Source: an uncultured euryarchaeote (GTDB taxonomy: Archaea > Thermoplasmatota > Poseidoniia > Poseidoniales > Poseidoniaceae). From it: a stretch of 50,958 nucleotides of DNA. A program made the translations under genes and the position numbers. This document shows, in pieces, positions 1 to 9,530 of the stretch; positions within the stretch are counted from its first letter, which is position 1, and each line of letters opens with the position of its first letter. Below the pieces are notes generated by a model. That model was not told the origin of the DNA. It did no database searches and was given only the letters and a program-made list of their open reading frames with translations. The stretch is from assembly GCA_937894115.1 (NCBI GenBank), contig CALBFP010000067.1:1-50958 (forward strand). Direction: 5' to 3'.

Positions 1-2
1 GT

Positions 3-3000
3 TTTGTTTCCTTAAACGTCTACAACGGGTCATCGGGAGCAACGAGATTGGCCGACGATATCGACATTTATCGATGGAACTTTTGGGACGGTCAAACAAG
101 ACTACGCAGTCTACGTGTAGATGACTTCTTCAATCGCAACCAAATCATGATTATTGTTTCAGATGCATGGAACGATGCGACCGAAATAACATATGATCCA
201 CAAACGAGTCAGTTGAATTCCAACATTCAGAAGTTCCGCAATCTTTCGCTCGACTCTGTTATGGGCGATCTTGACAACGATGGAGACATCGATTTCTTGA
301 CACCCAAGGAAACAGAATCCGTTATCGTACTGAATAATGGAACATCATGGAATCAGGTACCTTTGTTCGATGTGCTTGAAACATTAAACGGAACCTTTGC
401 CGATCATGACAACGATGGTTCGATGTCACTCCTCGTACCTGATCCGCAATTCGGTGATGGTAATCCCTCCACAATAGAAGGTGAAATCGGATTCCGATCG
501 ATCACTCCAACAGGCTTGGGTTCACCCAGTCTTTCTCCACTAACACCCTACTCGGTGCCTAGGGACATTCAGGTTTCAGATGTTGATGGCGATGGTCTAG
601 TCGAGCAGTTTGTACTTGCTGGAGAAATGCTGCAAGGTGTGTTCATCGGAGGATGGCACAATCTATCGCTTGATGCAGATGTTGATGGCGACGATGATTT
701 GTGGACAAGCGGCTATTCGAGTACAACAATGTCGCACATAGGAGTTTTGACCATCACCGACTCTGAAGATGTGATACGTGATTCGGTTTCGCCTTTCCTT
801 CCAGCATATCCAGGCATTTCGGATGGATATGGAATTGAAATGGTGACAAACATGATGTCGCTTTCAAGCAACTCAAACGGGACGGCGAATTTCACAGATT
901 TGCACATCGCATACGACATCGAGTTTCAGGTAAAAACAAGCGCTGGAATCATTGGATCATTGAGCAATTCTCTGAATCAACAGATGCTGCCAGGGGCCGG
1001 TGTGTTTACGGTAACACTTCCTGTTGAAACAACCAAAGAAGGACAATTTGATGCGACGAGCCTGAGCATGAATTACACACTTGGTGCACCAAATCTGGCA
1101 TTACCTCCAACGCCCATTTTGTCGGTTCAGACGCTCACGGAGAACGGTGTGACAATTGAATGGCAAGCACTCAGTGAATTCGGTTCTGATGTTCAAGAAT
1201 TCCAAGTGTTCCGTAGCATCTCTTCAGCTTACGATTTCACCTCTCCGCATGATGTTGTTGTGGGTCAGAACACATATTCTGATTCCGATGTAGCCATTGG
1301 TTCGACTTACGGTTACGTGATACGCTCCCTCCATTCGTTTGGTGTTGTAAGCAATTTTTCTCAACCCTTAGTGGTAACCATTCCAAATCCGCCTGCCCCT
1401 GCTGCTGTTTCAAACGTTCAAATCCTCGATCTTGATCTTGCCACAGCACCATCTCCGATGAAAGTTACATGGGAAGCGAGCGTAGATGCCGGTGTTGAAG
1501 AGTACAGAATTTATGTTGCAACGACTGATTTGGACGGAACGCAATCAACCAATACCTTGAATGTTGACAAGAATTACAATCTCGACGGAATCGTTTACGA
1601 ACCCGTTTCTACAGTAGCACCATCGGTTACCGAGGTTGAAATTTCACAAACGAGTGCGTACACCAATCAGGGGCAGACATTTGTTTCGGAATCGATACAG
1701 GATGGGCAACAGTATTGGGTTGCAGTCGCTGCTATCGATGTGTATGGAAATGCAACGCTTCCACTCCCACATGCCGGACCAACAACCGCTTTCAACAACA
1801 CATACATCTCAAGTCAATTGGAACTGACGTTGTCTTCCGGACCGGATGAAGCAACAGAACATGTACTGGAATCAAACAACCCGCTCTTGTTGAGCGTCCA
1901 TGCGCATTACATCAACAATGACCAAGAAATTGTTGCAATTGAAAACGCGCAATTGGAAATGACCTTGACGTATGGTTCAGAGTCTCTTGTTCTTAGTGGA
2001 CAAAGCGACTCAACTGGCCACTGGGTTGCTGTTGATGTCGAGGATCTACACGATCCGACCATCCCTCAGTCGTTGCTGGATTTTTCAGCCACTGCGGATG
2101 GCGTTGTCAACATTGAGGTTGCAATGGCTGCAATTGAGATTGCAAGCACACAGCCGTATTCTGCAGCATCGACGTCCACATCCATGGGGACTGCAATTAC
2201 GGTTGAACTTGCAGGCCCTGAATCTCCAGTCGATATGGATATTAACGACGCAATCGACATCAATGTCACGTTAACTGCATCAGATGCAGTCAATCCAGCA
2301 CATCAAAACTCACTCGAAGGAACAACCATCCACTGGGAAGCGTACAATGAAAGTTCTCAAGATGCTGCTATGAACGGCTCTGAAACCCTCTCTCAGGGGA
2401 AGGTTCGTCTTGCATCATCGTTCGGAGATATCTCTCGAATTGAATTTACAGTCGATCCAGGAAATCGAATGATGTTTGGTACCACGACATATACGCTCAT
2501 CCTGAACGAATACGTTGTCCCGGTTCAGGACAATGAAACCAATGTTGTAGAAGAAGAGTGGGTTCCTACATCAATACAAACCGCCACGGTGGTTTGTGAA
2601 AACCCGACGATTCTCACGAACAAACAAACTGTCGATGATCCAATTGAATGCAATGTTGCTAACCCGAACCCATTCTCGATCAATGTTGTGATTTCGATTA
2701 CTTCTTCACCTTCATTATTCAAAACGCCGGGATCGATCGATATTGCGGCAAACGCAACATCATCCATCTCTTTTGTTCCGAAATACGAGGAAGCTCTGTG
2801 GGACCGACAAAAGGATGTTGACGTTGAAAAAGAAATTGCGATTCAAATCCTCACAAGTTCTCCTGATTATGACATAGCAGGAGAGCCGGTGCCCGATAAC
2901 AAGGTCATAACCTGGACCGCATCGCTCCACGTTGAGGAGCCCGTTGCAGAACCACAAGAAAAGAGCTCGTCGAACACAACTCTGTACACGGGTATTGGTG

Positions 3001-3407
3001 CGGTTGTTGTACTCCTCGCAATCGTTGGATATGTCGTTTTGAATCGTCGGGCTTCAGCAGCTTTCGAAGATGAGGCGTTCTACGATGAAGAACCTGATAA
3101 CGTAGAACAAGAGGTCCTTGACTTGCCAGAGGGGAAGCCCCTGGACGCCTTTGAAGACAAGACAATATCCGAGGAACCTGAGGTCATTGAACGACCGGGC
3201 GATGCTCTGATTTCTGAGGTGGACGATTCAGAAGGAGACGTTGTCGAAACAAGCGTTCCAGACGCTGAAGAGAATTCAACCGAAGAGGAACAAGAAGACG
3301 ATGGCATTACTGTCGATGAGTACGGCACTGAGTGGTATGAAGACGAACTTGGCACGTGGTGGTATCGAGAAGCAGGTGCAGAAGATTGGTCTGAATACAA
3401 TGAGTAG
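3..3407 (+). CDS. Large secreted/membrane-anchored FG-GAP and fibronectin-type protein, 5' end missing
   Basis: The reading frame is open to the left edge, so the true start and any signal peptide lie outside the window. The TTG at 48 is only the first start-like codon. The N-terminal third has Asp-rich FG-GAP/VCBS-like motifs (for example GDLDNDGDIDF, SDVDGDGLVEQF), which usually form calcium-binding propeller blades. Fibronectin-type III-like beta domains follow, then long beta-rich stretches. One membrane helix lies near 2975-3050 and is followed by about 115 cytoplasmic, very acidic residues. The tail ends in an aromatic cluster with WYEDELGTWWYREAG. This topology suggests a cell-surface adhesin, binding or structural protein; the ligand is unknown. 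The stop is about 50 nt before the PAC2 gene, so the two may be cotranscribed. Certain as a gene, moderate on domains, unknown in function. Confidence 0.85.
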   Translation, partial: FVSLNVYNGSSGATRLADDIDIYRWNFWDGQTRLRSLRVDDFFNRNQIMIIVSDAWNDATEITYDPQTSQLNSNIQKFRNLSLDSVMGDLDNDGDIDFLTPKETESVIVLNNGTSWNQVPLFDVLETLNGTFADHDNDGSMSLLVPDPQFGDGNPSTIEGEIGFRSITPTGLGSPSLSPLTPYSVPRDIQVSDVDGDGLVEQFVLAGEMLQGVFIGGWHNLSLDADVDGDDDLWTSGYSSTTMSHIGVLTITDSEDVIRDSVSPFLPAYPGISDGYGIEMVTNMMSLSSNSNGTANFTDLHIAYDIEFQVKTSAGIIGSLSNSLNQQMLPGAGVFTVTLPVETTKEGQFDATSLSMNYTLGAPNLALPPTPILSVQTLTENGVTIEWQALSEFGSDVQEFQVFRSISSAYDFTSPHDVVVGQNTYSDSDVAIGSTYGYVIRSLHSFGVVSNFSQPLVVTIPNPPAPAAVSNVQILDLDLATAPSPMKVTWEASVDAGVEEYRIYVATTDLDGTQSTNTLNVDKNYNLDGIVYEPVSTVAPSVTEVEISQTSAYTNQGQTFVSESIQDGQQYWVAVAAIDVYGNATLPLPHAGPTTAFNNTYISSQLELTLSSGPDEATEHVLESNNPLLLSVHAHYINNDQEIVAIENAQLEMTLTYGSESLVLSGQSDSTGHWVAVDVEDLHDPTIPQSLLDFSATADGVVNIEVAMAAIEIASTQPYSAASTSTSMGTAITVELAGPESPVDMDINDAIDINVTLTASDAVNPAHQNSLEGTTIHWEAYNESSQDAAMNGSETLSQGKVRLASSFGDISRIEFTVDPGNRMMFGTTTYTLILNEYVVPVQDNETNVVEEEWVPTSIQTATVVCENPTILTNKQTVDDPIECNVANPNPFSINVVISITSSPSLFKTPGSIDIAANATSSISFVPKYEEALWDRQKDVDVEKEIAIQILTSSPDYDIAGEPVPDNKVITWTASLHVEEPVAEPQEKSSSNTTLYTGIGAVVVLLAIVGYVVLNRRASAAFEDEAFYDEEPDNVEQEVLDLPEGKPLDAFEDKTISEEPEVIERPGDALISEVDDSEGDVVETSVPDAEENSTEEEQEDDGITVDEYGTEWYEDELGTWWYREAGAEDWSEYNE

Positions 3408-3457
3408 GTCCGAGAAATTTTTCAAAGACGAGTTGACCGGTGGAGTGGAGCCTGAGC

Positions 3458-4216
3458 ATGAAGCAACAATTCGGAACATACGATCTCGTCCTGCGGTCGG
3501 GTGTTGACCCAACGACGGGAGGCGTTGCAATTTGCGGATTTACAACTGCAGGAATGATTGGAGTAATCGCAACATCGCACATAATCGAATCGCTCAACCT
3601 TACACAATTAGGAACGGTCATGGATGAGAACTTTCCGGCCGTTGCGCTGATTCAAAATGAGATTCCTCGCCATCCCGTTCGGGTTTACCAAGGGGACGGA
3701 ATCGGTGTCTTTACAGCTGAGATCCAATTTGAGAAAGAACAGGATATTGCTTTTGGTTCAACGGTTTTGGAATGGTTTAGAGCAGGTGGTTTCGATCAAC
3801 TCATCATCATTGATGGCATTCTTAAACCCGAGAAGCAAATTCAGGGAGAAGGGCTGTTCGCCGTTGGAGCGAATTCGACGGCACGGGATCGTCTCAACTC
3901 ACTCAACCTACAGACAATTCAGCGAGGAATCGTATCTGGAATCACTGGATTTCTGCTCAGCGAAGGAGATCGTCTCAATCTGGACGTTACTGCTTTGCTC
4001 TCAGAGGCAAGCCCGATGTATCCAGACGTGCGTGCGGCAGCAGTTGCCATCGAGGCAATAACGGAAATGACGGGCAAAGAGATTCCACTCTCCAAAATGC
4101 TTGAGAATGCTCGGAGCATTGAACAATCCGTTCAGGAGATTATTGAAAGCGCAACCCCATTGCTACCTTCTCCGAATGATGACGATGACGTTATCAATGA
4201 CCCGTCATTTGGATGA
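3458..4216 (+). CDS. PAC2-family (proteasome assembly chaperone-like) protein
   Basis: The 252-residue protein has the PAC2 fold signature: a Gly-rich N-terminal part (VAICGFTTAGMIGVIATSHII), a central strand-loop with LIIIDGI, and a C-terminal helical part with Pro/Met-rich SEASPMYPDVRAAA. Archaeal relatives include the PbaA/PbaB proteasome-assembly group, but many PAC2 proteins have no known role. The C terminus is acidic (PNDDDDVIND) and ends PSFG, so I see no HbYX proteasome-docking motif. I chose ATG 3458 because GGAG at 3447-3450 lies exactly 7 nt upstream; a GTG at 3440 would add six residues. It overlaps the convergent trm1 gene by 12 bp. Confidence 0.85.
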   Translation: MKQQFGTYDLVLRSGVDPTTGGVAICGFTTAGMIGVIATSHIIESLNLTQLGTVMDENFPAVALIQNEIPRHPVRVYQGDGIGVFTAEIQFEKEQDIAFGSTVLEWFRAGGFDQLIIIDGILKPEKQIQGEGLFAVGANSTARDRLNSLNLQTIQRGIVSGITGFLLSEGDRLNLDVTALLSEASPMYPDVRAAAVAIEAITEMTGKEIPLSKMLENARSIEQSVQEIIESATPLLPSPNDDDDVINDPSFG

Positions 4217-5596
4217 TTCCAGGTCTTGTATTGTTCTAATTACCGTATCAAAAGGCGCATGTGTCGCTACAAACGGCCTCAGGTCGGGAACGCGTGCAGA
4301 TGCGTACCCCGCATCGTTAAGCGCATCAACAAGTTGATCAATCTTCGGCAAAGAACCGACACCTGCTAGGCCCGGAAGCAGGTCAAATGGAAGCAACAAA
4401 TGATCAGTAGATAACACGGGTGCTGCTTGAGCAATGTGGCGAACCGATCTCCGAATCTCTCGTTCAGCATAGAGTTGATCAGCATCGCTCCAATCAAGAC
4501 CTTGCAGAAGACCGTATTCTACGTCGCTGGATGAAGCAAGGCAAGTTTCAACGGCTTTCTCTTCCGTGAGACGGGAACAAATCTCTTCGTTCCAGAGTGG
4601 ACCGGTCCACATTGGTCCGCTTGAATGTGGCATTTCCTCACTCGAGGGATGTGGAGTGAATGTATACGGTTTCCCATCTGTACGAACCCTCCAACCTATT
4701 TGTTCACGATTACGATCTGCACCTTGTTTGCTCTTCAATACACGGACAGTAACACGGACATGATGGCCGTCAAACAAGGCAAGAATCGGCTCAATGGACC
4801 GATCAAGTTGCGCCGCTCGTTGCGCAATTGTTCCCAGCAAAACACGAACAGCATCGTCGTGAGCGTACAAATCAACAATACCTTTGTGACCGTATCGGCG
4901 CATCCCCGATGTTGCAGCAGAGCCGGTTAATGCAGCCGTATCGGTGGCAGTTACCTCAAGAACTCCAACTCTCCCCAGCGCTTGTAGCGCATTGTCGAGA
5001 AATGCAATAGGAGAACCAAATGGGTCAACATCGATCCACTGAAACGAACCTTGGACCATGGCCATCCTTGCATCGCTGTTTTGGAACTTGATTCCGTTTC
5101 GTTCAATGAAATTTGGTTGGATTTGCTCATCATCGATTGGGTCGATTGCTAGAACATCATTATCCGAATTGGTTGAGGCTATCGCCCAATCGAGTGCCCT
5201 CGCATCCAAATCGTTTGCGGTGATGTACAATCGATTTTGGAGCTCGTGCTTAATTTCATTACGCCATCTGCGAACACGAATTCCTGTTGCGCACAAGGCA
5301 TCTAAAGCCCGTATTGGTCGATTTTCACCGATCCACCCGTGTTCGAGAGCATCTTGGAGCAACAGAACAGAACGTGTTCTTGCTGGAGCCATTGCAGGGT
5401 TCATGAAACCTGTTCCTGTTTTTGTTGCAGGCCCTCTTGGCATGTGTGTGGGCCGTTCTTGACCATCTTTGAGATGGACGATTGTGCGCCCTTCCAACCA
5501 CAATGAACCAGGCCAATTGTTTGGAATCTCTTGGCCGGTAAACGCCTCGTCCATGCTCTTGCGAGATGCCGCTTCTTCTTGACCGCACCGCTTCAA
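4205..5596 (-). CDS. trm1: tRNA (guanine26-N2)-dimethyltransferase Trm1
   Basis: This is a SAM-dependent enzyme that methylates G26 of tRNA. The family block FMNPAMAPARTRS is near residues 64-75, followed by LDALCATGIR (SAM-binding loop), NDLDARAL, and the catalytic-region DVDPFGSP near 189-196. ATDTAALTGS and the C-terminal MWTGPLWNEE also match archaeal Trm1. Within the family block that usually reads roughly LCGxxPxxCxRKYG, this protein has LTGSAATSGMRRYG, so the usual cysteines are absent. The start used is TTG 5596, overlapping the purM stop as TTGA on the minus strand. ATG 5554 is a shorter alternative, and neither has a clear Shine-Dalgarno site. It is the last gene of a hydrolase-purM-trm1 cluster. 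Confidence 0.93.
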   Translation of the reverse strand: MKRCGQEEAASRKSMDEAFTGQEIPNNWPGSLWLEGRTIVHLKDGQERPTHMPRGPATKTGTGFMNPAMAPARTRSVLLLQDALEHGWIGENRPIRALDALCATGIRVRRWRNEIKHELQNRLYITANDLDARALDWAIASTNSDNDVLAIDPIDDEQIQPNFIERNGIKFQNSDARMAMVQGSFQWIDVDPFGSPIAFLDNALQALGRVGVLEVTATDTAALTGSAATSGMRRYGHKGIVDLYAHDDAVRVLLGTIAQRAAQLDRSIEPILALFDGHHVRVTVRVLKSKQGADRNREQIGWRVRTDGKPYTFTPHPSSEEMPHSSGPMWTGPLWNEEICSRLTEEKAVETCLASSSDVEYGLLQGLDWSDADQLYAEREIRRSVRHIAQAAPVLSTDHLLLPFDLLPGLAGVGSLPKIDQLVDALNDAGYASARVPDLRPFVATHAPFDTVIRTIQDLESSK

Positions 5597-6690
5597 TAAT
5601 GTTCGTAGAAAACATCCGGATTGCTGTGCGTGACTTTGCGGCCCTTGTCATGAACAGTTCCGATGATGGTTGCCTCAGGCTCAAATTGTTTGATGTATGA
5701 TAGAATCGGAACCGCTTGGCTTTGTTCGACAGCAAGAACCATGCCTAAGCCCATGTTAAACGTTCGATGCATTTCCAAATCGGTAACATTTCCTGCGTTT
5801 TGCAACCAGATAAATTCAGGAGGCACAGGCATCGGCGCATCGATGTGCCACCCAAGATGGTCGTGCAAGCGCAAGAGGTTTGAGAGGCCCCCTCCAGTTA
5901 TGTGAGCAATACCGTGAACGGCATGTACCGAGTTTTGCGTCTTTTTGAGATGGTTTAGTAACTCGACAACGGGTTCACAATAGATTTTGGTTGGAATCAG
6001 CAACACATCGCTAATTTTGGGTTCTTTGGGCAATTCACGTCCAGTAAAGTCCGCATCAAATGGGCAAGGGTCGGTGTAGGAGATTCCAATGCGATTTATG
6101 ATGTTTCGAACCAATGAGAAACCGTTCGAGTGTATGCCAGATGATGGGAGTCCAATTAAGACGTCTCCCGATTTCAAACGCTCACCAGTAATTGCAGATC
6201 CTTTTGTGAGGTAGCCCAAGGCAGTACCTGAAAGGTCAAGTTCCGTAACGATTCCTGGTAAAGAAGCAGTTTCTCCACCCGCGAGCGTAACGTTAGCGAG
6301 TTCGCAGGCTTTTGCTAAGGATGCACCAACGGCTGCATGGACCTCAGGATCTGGCTTGGGAACAGCAATGTAATCCACGAATGCGATTGGTTCTGCGCCC
6401 ACACACAGCAAATCGTTTACGTTCATTGCCATGCAATCGATTCCAACACTGCTCCAATTTTTGACAGCCGTTGCAATCTGGAGTTTGCTCCCTACTCCAT
6501 CGGTTGCTAGGGCGAGAAGGTGATCTCCGAATTCAATCAATCCACCAAAGCCGCCGGGTAAGTCCACTGGGGCACCGGGGGCCCCTTTCTTGCGCGTTGA
6601 CCGCTGAAGAGAACCGATGAGTGAAGCGACGGCAGCGCCTTCTAGATCGATGTCAACGCCGCTTGAGGCGTAATCCATGGGGTCGCTCAT
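5593..6690 (-). CDS. purM: Phosphoribosylformylglycinamidine cyclo-ligase (AIR synthetase)
   Basis: PurM closes the imidazole ring of purines: FGAM + ATP gives AIR + ADP + Pi. The sequence begins MSDPMDYASSGVDID, matching the usual PurM start. It carries the expected blocks GGFGGLIEF, LALATDGVGSK, GIDCMAMNVNDLLCVGAEP, LAGGETASLPG and GLPSSGIHSNGFSLVR, and near the C terminus HITGGGLSNLLR and FNMGLGM. The family is cytoplasmic and dimeric with an ATP-grasp-unrelated PurM fold. A longer form from TTG 6723 would run back into the upstream hydrolase gene and adds residues not typical of the family. ATG 6690, 22 nt after the hydrolase stop, is preferred. No other purine genes are nearby. Confidence 0.96.
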   Translation of the reverse strand: MSDPMDYASSGVDIDLEGAAVASLIGSLQRSTRKKGAPGAPVDLPGGFGGLIEFGDHLLALATDGVGSKLQIATAVKNWSSVGIDCMAMNVNDLLCVGAEPIAFVDYIAVPKPDPEVHAAVGASLAKACELANVTLAGGETASLPGIVTELDLSGTALGYLTKGSAITGERLKSGDVLIGLPSSGIHSNGFSLVRNIINRIGISYTDPCPFDADFTGRELPKEPKISDVLLIPTKIYCEPVVELLNHLKKTQNSVHAVHGIAHITGGGLSNLLRLHDHLGWHIDAPMPVPPEFIWLQNAGNVTDLEMHRTFNMGLGMVLAVEQSQAVPILSYIKQFEPEATIIGTVHDKGRKVTHSNPDVFYEHY

Positions 6691-6712
6691 GTATTTTCCA
6701 AGGCAAGACCAT

Positions 6713-7225
6713 TCATGAATCAATCGTCTCGCCAGTCAACAATCGAGCAGCACGAATAATCTCCTTGTGAGACTCAGCTAGACGATGTCCATCATCCACC
6801 TGATGAAACGCTACGATGTCTTCTCCTGAACGCTCAGCATATTCGATGCTGCAAGAGATAGGAACGATGTCATCACCAATACCGTGAATGATTGCAGTTT
6901 TCACTCCCTTCGGAGCGATAAGAACCGTTTGGGCGTCGATTGGAGGCTCATCAAGGTGAAGTGCAGGAGCGCACAAAAGAAGCCCACGAAACGCACCAGG
7001 CATCCGCATGGCAACAATTGATGCAGCCAGGCCCCCGTAACTTGATCCTGCGAGCACTGCAGATGCAGTGCGATGTTCTTCACAGACGCGCTGCAATAGA
7101 TCAACGCGTTCTTCGAGAGTCATTCCTTGAAAATCTGGTGCAAGAACCTCAAATCCTGCCTCGCGCAAAGAACGAATCTTGCTTCCATTCGGGCTGCCTT
7201 CCATACCATGTGCAAAGATAAGCAT
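6713..7225 (-). CDS. Small alpha/beta hydrolase (YqiA/dienelactone-hydrolase-like)
   Basis: This is a 170-residue alpha/beta-hydrolase. It opens with the oxyanion-loop motif FAHGMEGSPNGSK. The nucleophile elbow is GSSYGG, with probable catalytic Ser62. A likely acid follows in GIGDDIVP and a likely catalytic His in DDGHRLAES. Its length and motifs resemble small predicted esterases of the YqiA/YcfP type; the substrate cannot be read from the sequence. ATG 7225 is supported by GCGAGG 7 nt upstream; TTG 7240 would be a longer alternative. It is first in the minus-strand cluster with purM and trm1 and divergent from mcm. Confidence 0.83.
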   Translation of the reverse strand: MLIFAHGMEGSPNGSKIRSLREAGFEVLAPDFQGMTLEERVDLLQRVCEEHRTASAVLAGSSYGGLAASIVAMRMPGAFRGLLLCAPALHLDEPPIDAQTVLIAPKGVKTAIIHGIGDDIVPISCSIEYAERSGEDIVAFHQVDDGHRLAESHKEIIRAARLLTGETIDS

Positions 7226-7413
7226 GGCAAATCCTCGCAACAGCCCGATATGAACTTATTGAGGCTGGCATTTTTCCACTTTCAGTGAAGGGCGATACAA
7301 ACGAATGCATGAATACGCTCTATTTTCCAGTGGAAATGAGGGGGAGCAGAGTTTGCAATGGAACCATTAAGAACGGTGGCCATCCATATCGTACTCCTTG
7401 GTGTGGTGCACGT
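7226..7413. promoter_or_regulatory. Divergent intergenic region between hydrolase and mcm
   Basis: This 188-bp gap separates two divergent genes. The frame of mcm stays open back to ATG 7285, but the extra 43 residues (Cys- and Gly-rich, unlike MCM N termini) look like read-through of non-coding DNA. A weak TATA-like CATATCG around 7385-7391 lies about 27 nt before ATG 7414 and would fit a leaderless mcm transcript. The hydrolase Shine-Dalgarno site sits at the left end. No stronger operator or repeat was seen. Confidence 0.4.
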
Positions 7414-9528
7414 ATGATTCAAGATTTTGATTTAACCGCGCGATGGTCGACACTTCTCCATGCACATTTTACCGAAGATGTGCACAACATTGCTCAATTG
7501 TGGCCGGATGTTCAAAGCCTTGAGGTTTCTTACCGAACGGTTGAAGGATTTGATCCGACTTTTTCTCAAAGCATCCTCAAACAGCCCGATTTACATGACG
7601 AAGCATCAAATCGTGCTCTGCGCGAGTTGCTTGCTGACGTAGGATACGGAACAATCAATCCATATGTAAGAATCATACATCTACCTAGCGATCAGGTCCG
7701 TACGGTTTCTCAACTTCGTTCGGACGATATCGGACTAATGATTGCGATCGATGCTGTGGTTACGAAAATTTCGGGGGTGCGTCCCCGAATGTACACAGCG
7801 GTGTTCAAGTGTACTGCCTGCGAACATTTGACCACCATCCAGCAACCTAATGAACAGGAATTGATCAATCCCATGGAATGTTCACAAATCGATGGGGGGT
7901 GTGGTCTGACCAACCGTCAGACACGATTCCACCTCATTCAGGAGCGTTCAATCTTGACCAACACCCAATTCGTTGAACTTCAAGAGTTGCCAGAACAGGT
8001 TCGCGGCGGAGTTCAACCAGAACGAATATCGTGTATAGCGGAACATGATTTGACAGGAAAAGTCAATCCAGGTGATCGGGTTAAAGCCAACGGTGTTCTG
8101 TTTATCCGCTCCCAACGTAAATTTGGAAAAGATACGCCCGTGTTTGATATTTTCATGAGGGTGCAGTCTTTGGAACGACAAAATCTTGCTTTAGAAGAAA
8201 TCGTTGTTACCGACGAAGAAGAAACAGCAATCAAAAGTTACGCAAAATCTGAAGACGTTTACAAACACATCTCAGAATCGATTGCTCCATCCATTTTTGG
8301 TATGGATAAAATCAAGGAAACGCTTATGCTCCAACTTTTTGGAGGTGTAGCCCGACTCAATCCTGATGGAACAAGAAATCGAGGAGATATACACATACTT
8401 CTGATGGGGGATCCGGGTGTTGCAAAATCCCAACTTCTTGCTTACATGGGAAACATTTCACCTCGGGGAAGGTTCACCTCCGGTATGTCAGCATCTGCAG
8501 CAGGATTGACCGCTGCTGCAGTTCAAGATGCGAGCGCCGATGGGCGATGGACATTGGAAGCAGGTGCGCTTGTGCTTGCTGATCAGGGTCTCGCTGCAAT
8601 TGACGAATTCGATAAAATGAATCAAGGCGATCGTTCGAGCATGCACGAAGCGATGGAACAGCAGACGATATCGATTTCAAAAGCGGGCATCAATGCAAGC
8701 CTTCGAACACGGTGTGCTGTACTGGCCGCTGCAAATCCAAAGGCGGGGCGATTTCAACCCGTCTCAGAGGTTCCATTCACGGGCCAAATCAACCTTGACC
8801 CACCGCTCATTTCTCGTTTTGACGTTATTTGGTTGCTTACGGATGAACCATCGGAGGATAAGGATGCTAAGATTGCAGGGCACATTGTCGACAACCGATT
8901 GTCTGGAACGAGTGAACTTCTGGTCAACGAAGGTTCTCGGCCGGATCCCCGTAAAATAAGTTCAGTATCAACAAAATCCATTCAAACCAATGGTCTTCTT
9001 CACAGGGACTTCATTCGCAAGTATGTTGCATACGCCAAGCGTACTGTTCATCCGAATCTGGATGAAGCAGCGAGAAAACTTATCATCGATTATTACGTTA
9101 CGACAAGAAAACAGTCCGGGGAATTTCAGGATTCGGTAGCGATCACTGCACGTTCTTTGGAGGCGCTTGCTCGGTTGGCAGAAGCCAGTGCGCGTATTCG
9201 CTTATCTGAAGAGGCGACCGTTGAAGATGCAAACAGAGCGATACGTCTTACCAAAACATGGCGATACGATCTCATGGGTGAGAATTTTGATGAGACTGCA
9301 ATCGCCGCAAATCAGAAAGGAAAGTCCCGGCACGCTGAACGCTCCATTCTCGACATTGTTGGCCGTCTGAGTGCAAACGGTGACGGCGTAGCCCAGTTGG
9401 TTGATGTTCTCAATGAAGCTGAACGTCTCGATATTTCGCGTGAAAAGGCAGAAGAAGTCATCGAAAAACTCAATCAAAACGGACGCCTTATGCGGCCAAC
9501 AGGCTATGATACATTGCAAATCGTATAG
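7414..9528 (+). CDS. mcm: Replicative DNA helicase MCM
   Basis: This is the archaeal replicative 3'-5' helicase, which acts as a ring-shaped hexamer at forks. With the start at ATG 7414 the product is 704 residues, close to the normal length. The N-terminal domain carries a zinc site C133-x2-C136-x19-C156-x6-C163. The AAA+ core shows Walker A GDPGVAKSQ near residue 331, Walker B with IDEFDKM near 395-401 and the arginine-finger block ISRFD near 466. The C-terminal part contains a winged-helix-like region (SREKAEEVIEKLNQNG). No intein interrupts the core. gatE starts 2 nt after the stop, implying cotranscription. The start is the main uncertainty (7285 is the longer form). Confidence 0.96.
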   Translation: MIQDFDLTARWSTLLHAHFTEDVHNIAQLWPDVQSLEVSYRTVEGFDPTFSQSILKQPDLHDEASNRALRELLADVGYGTINPYVRIIHLPSDQVRTVSQLRSDDIGLMIAIDAVVTKISGVRPRMYTAVFKCTACEHLTTIQQPNEQELINPMECSQIDGGCGLTNRQTRFHLIQERSILTNTQFVELQELPEQVRGGVQPERISCIAEHDLTGKVNPGDRVKANGVLFIRSQRKFGKDTPVFDIFMRVQSLERQNLALEEIVVTDEEETAIKSYAKSEDVYKHISESIAPSIFGMDKIKETLMLQLFGGVARLNPDGTRNRGDIHILLMGDPGVAKSQLLAYMGNISPRGRFTSGMSASAAGLTAAAVQDASADGRWTLEAGALVLADQGLAAIDEFDKMNQGDRSSMHEAMEQQTISISKAGINASLRTRCAVLAAANPKAGRFQPVSEVPFTGQINLDPPLISRFDVIWLLTDEPSEDKDAKIAGHIVDNRLSGTSELLVNEGSRPDPRKISSVSTKSIQTNGLLHRDFIRKYVAYAKRTVHPNLDEAARKLIIDYYVTTRKQSGEFQDSVAITARSLEALARLAEASARIRLSEEATVEDANRAIRLTKTWRYDLMGENFDETAIAANQKGKSRHAERSILDIVGRLSANGDGVAQLVDVLNEAERLDISREKAEEVIEKLNQNGRLMRPTGYDTLQIV

Positions 9529-9530
9529 AT

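Noticed and set aside
5058-5462. Plus-strand open frame of 134 codons
   Set aside because: It is antisense to Trm1, whose family motifs are unambiguous.
7285-7413. N-terminal extension of MCM from ATG 7285
   Set aside because: The extra 43 residues do not resemble MCM N termini, and ATG 7414 gives a normal-length protein starting in the conserved N-terminal domain.
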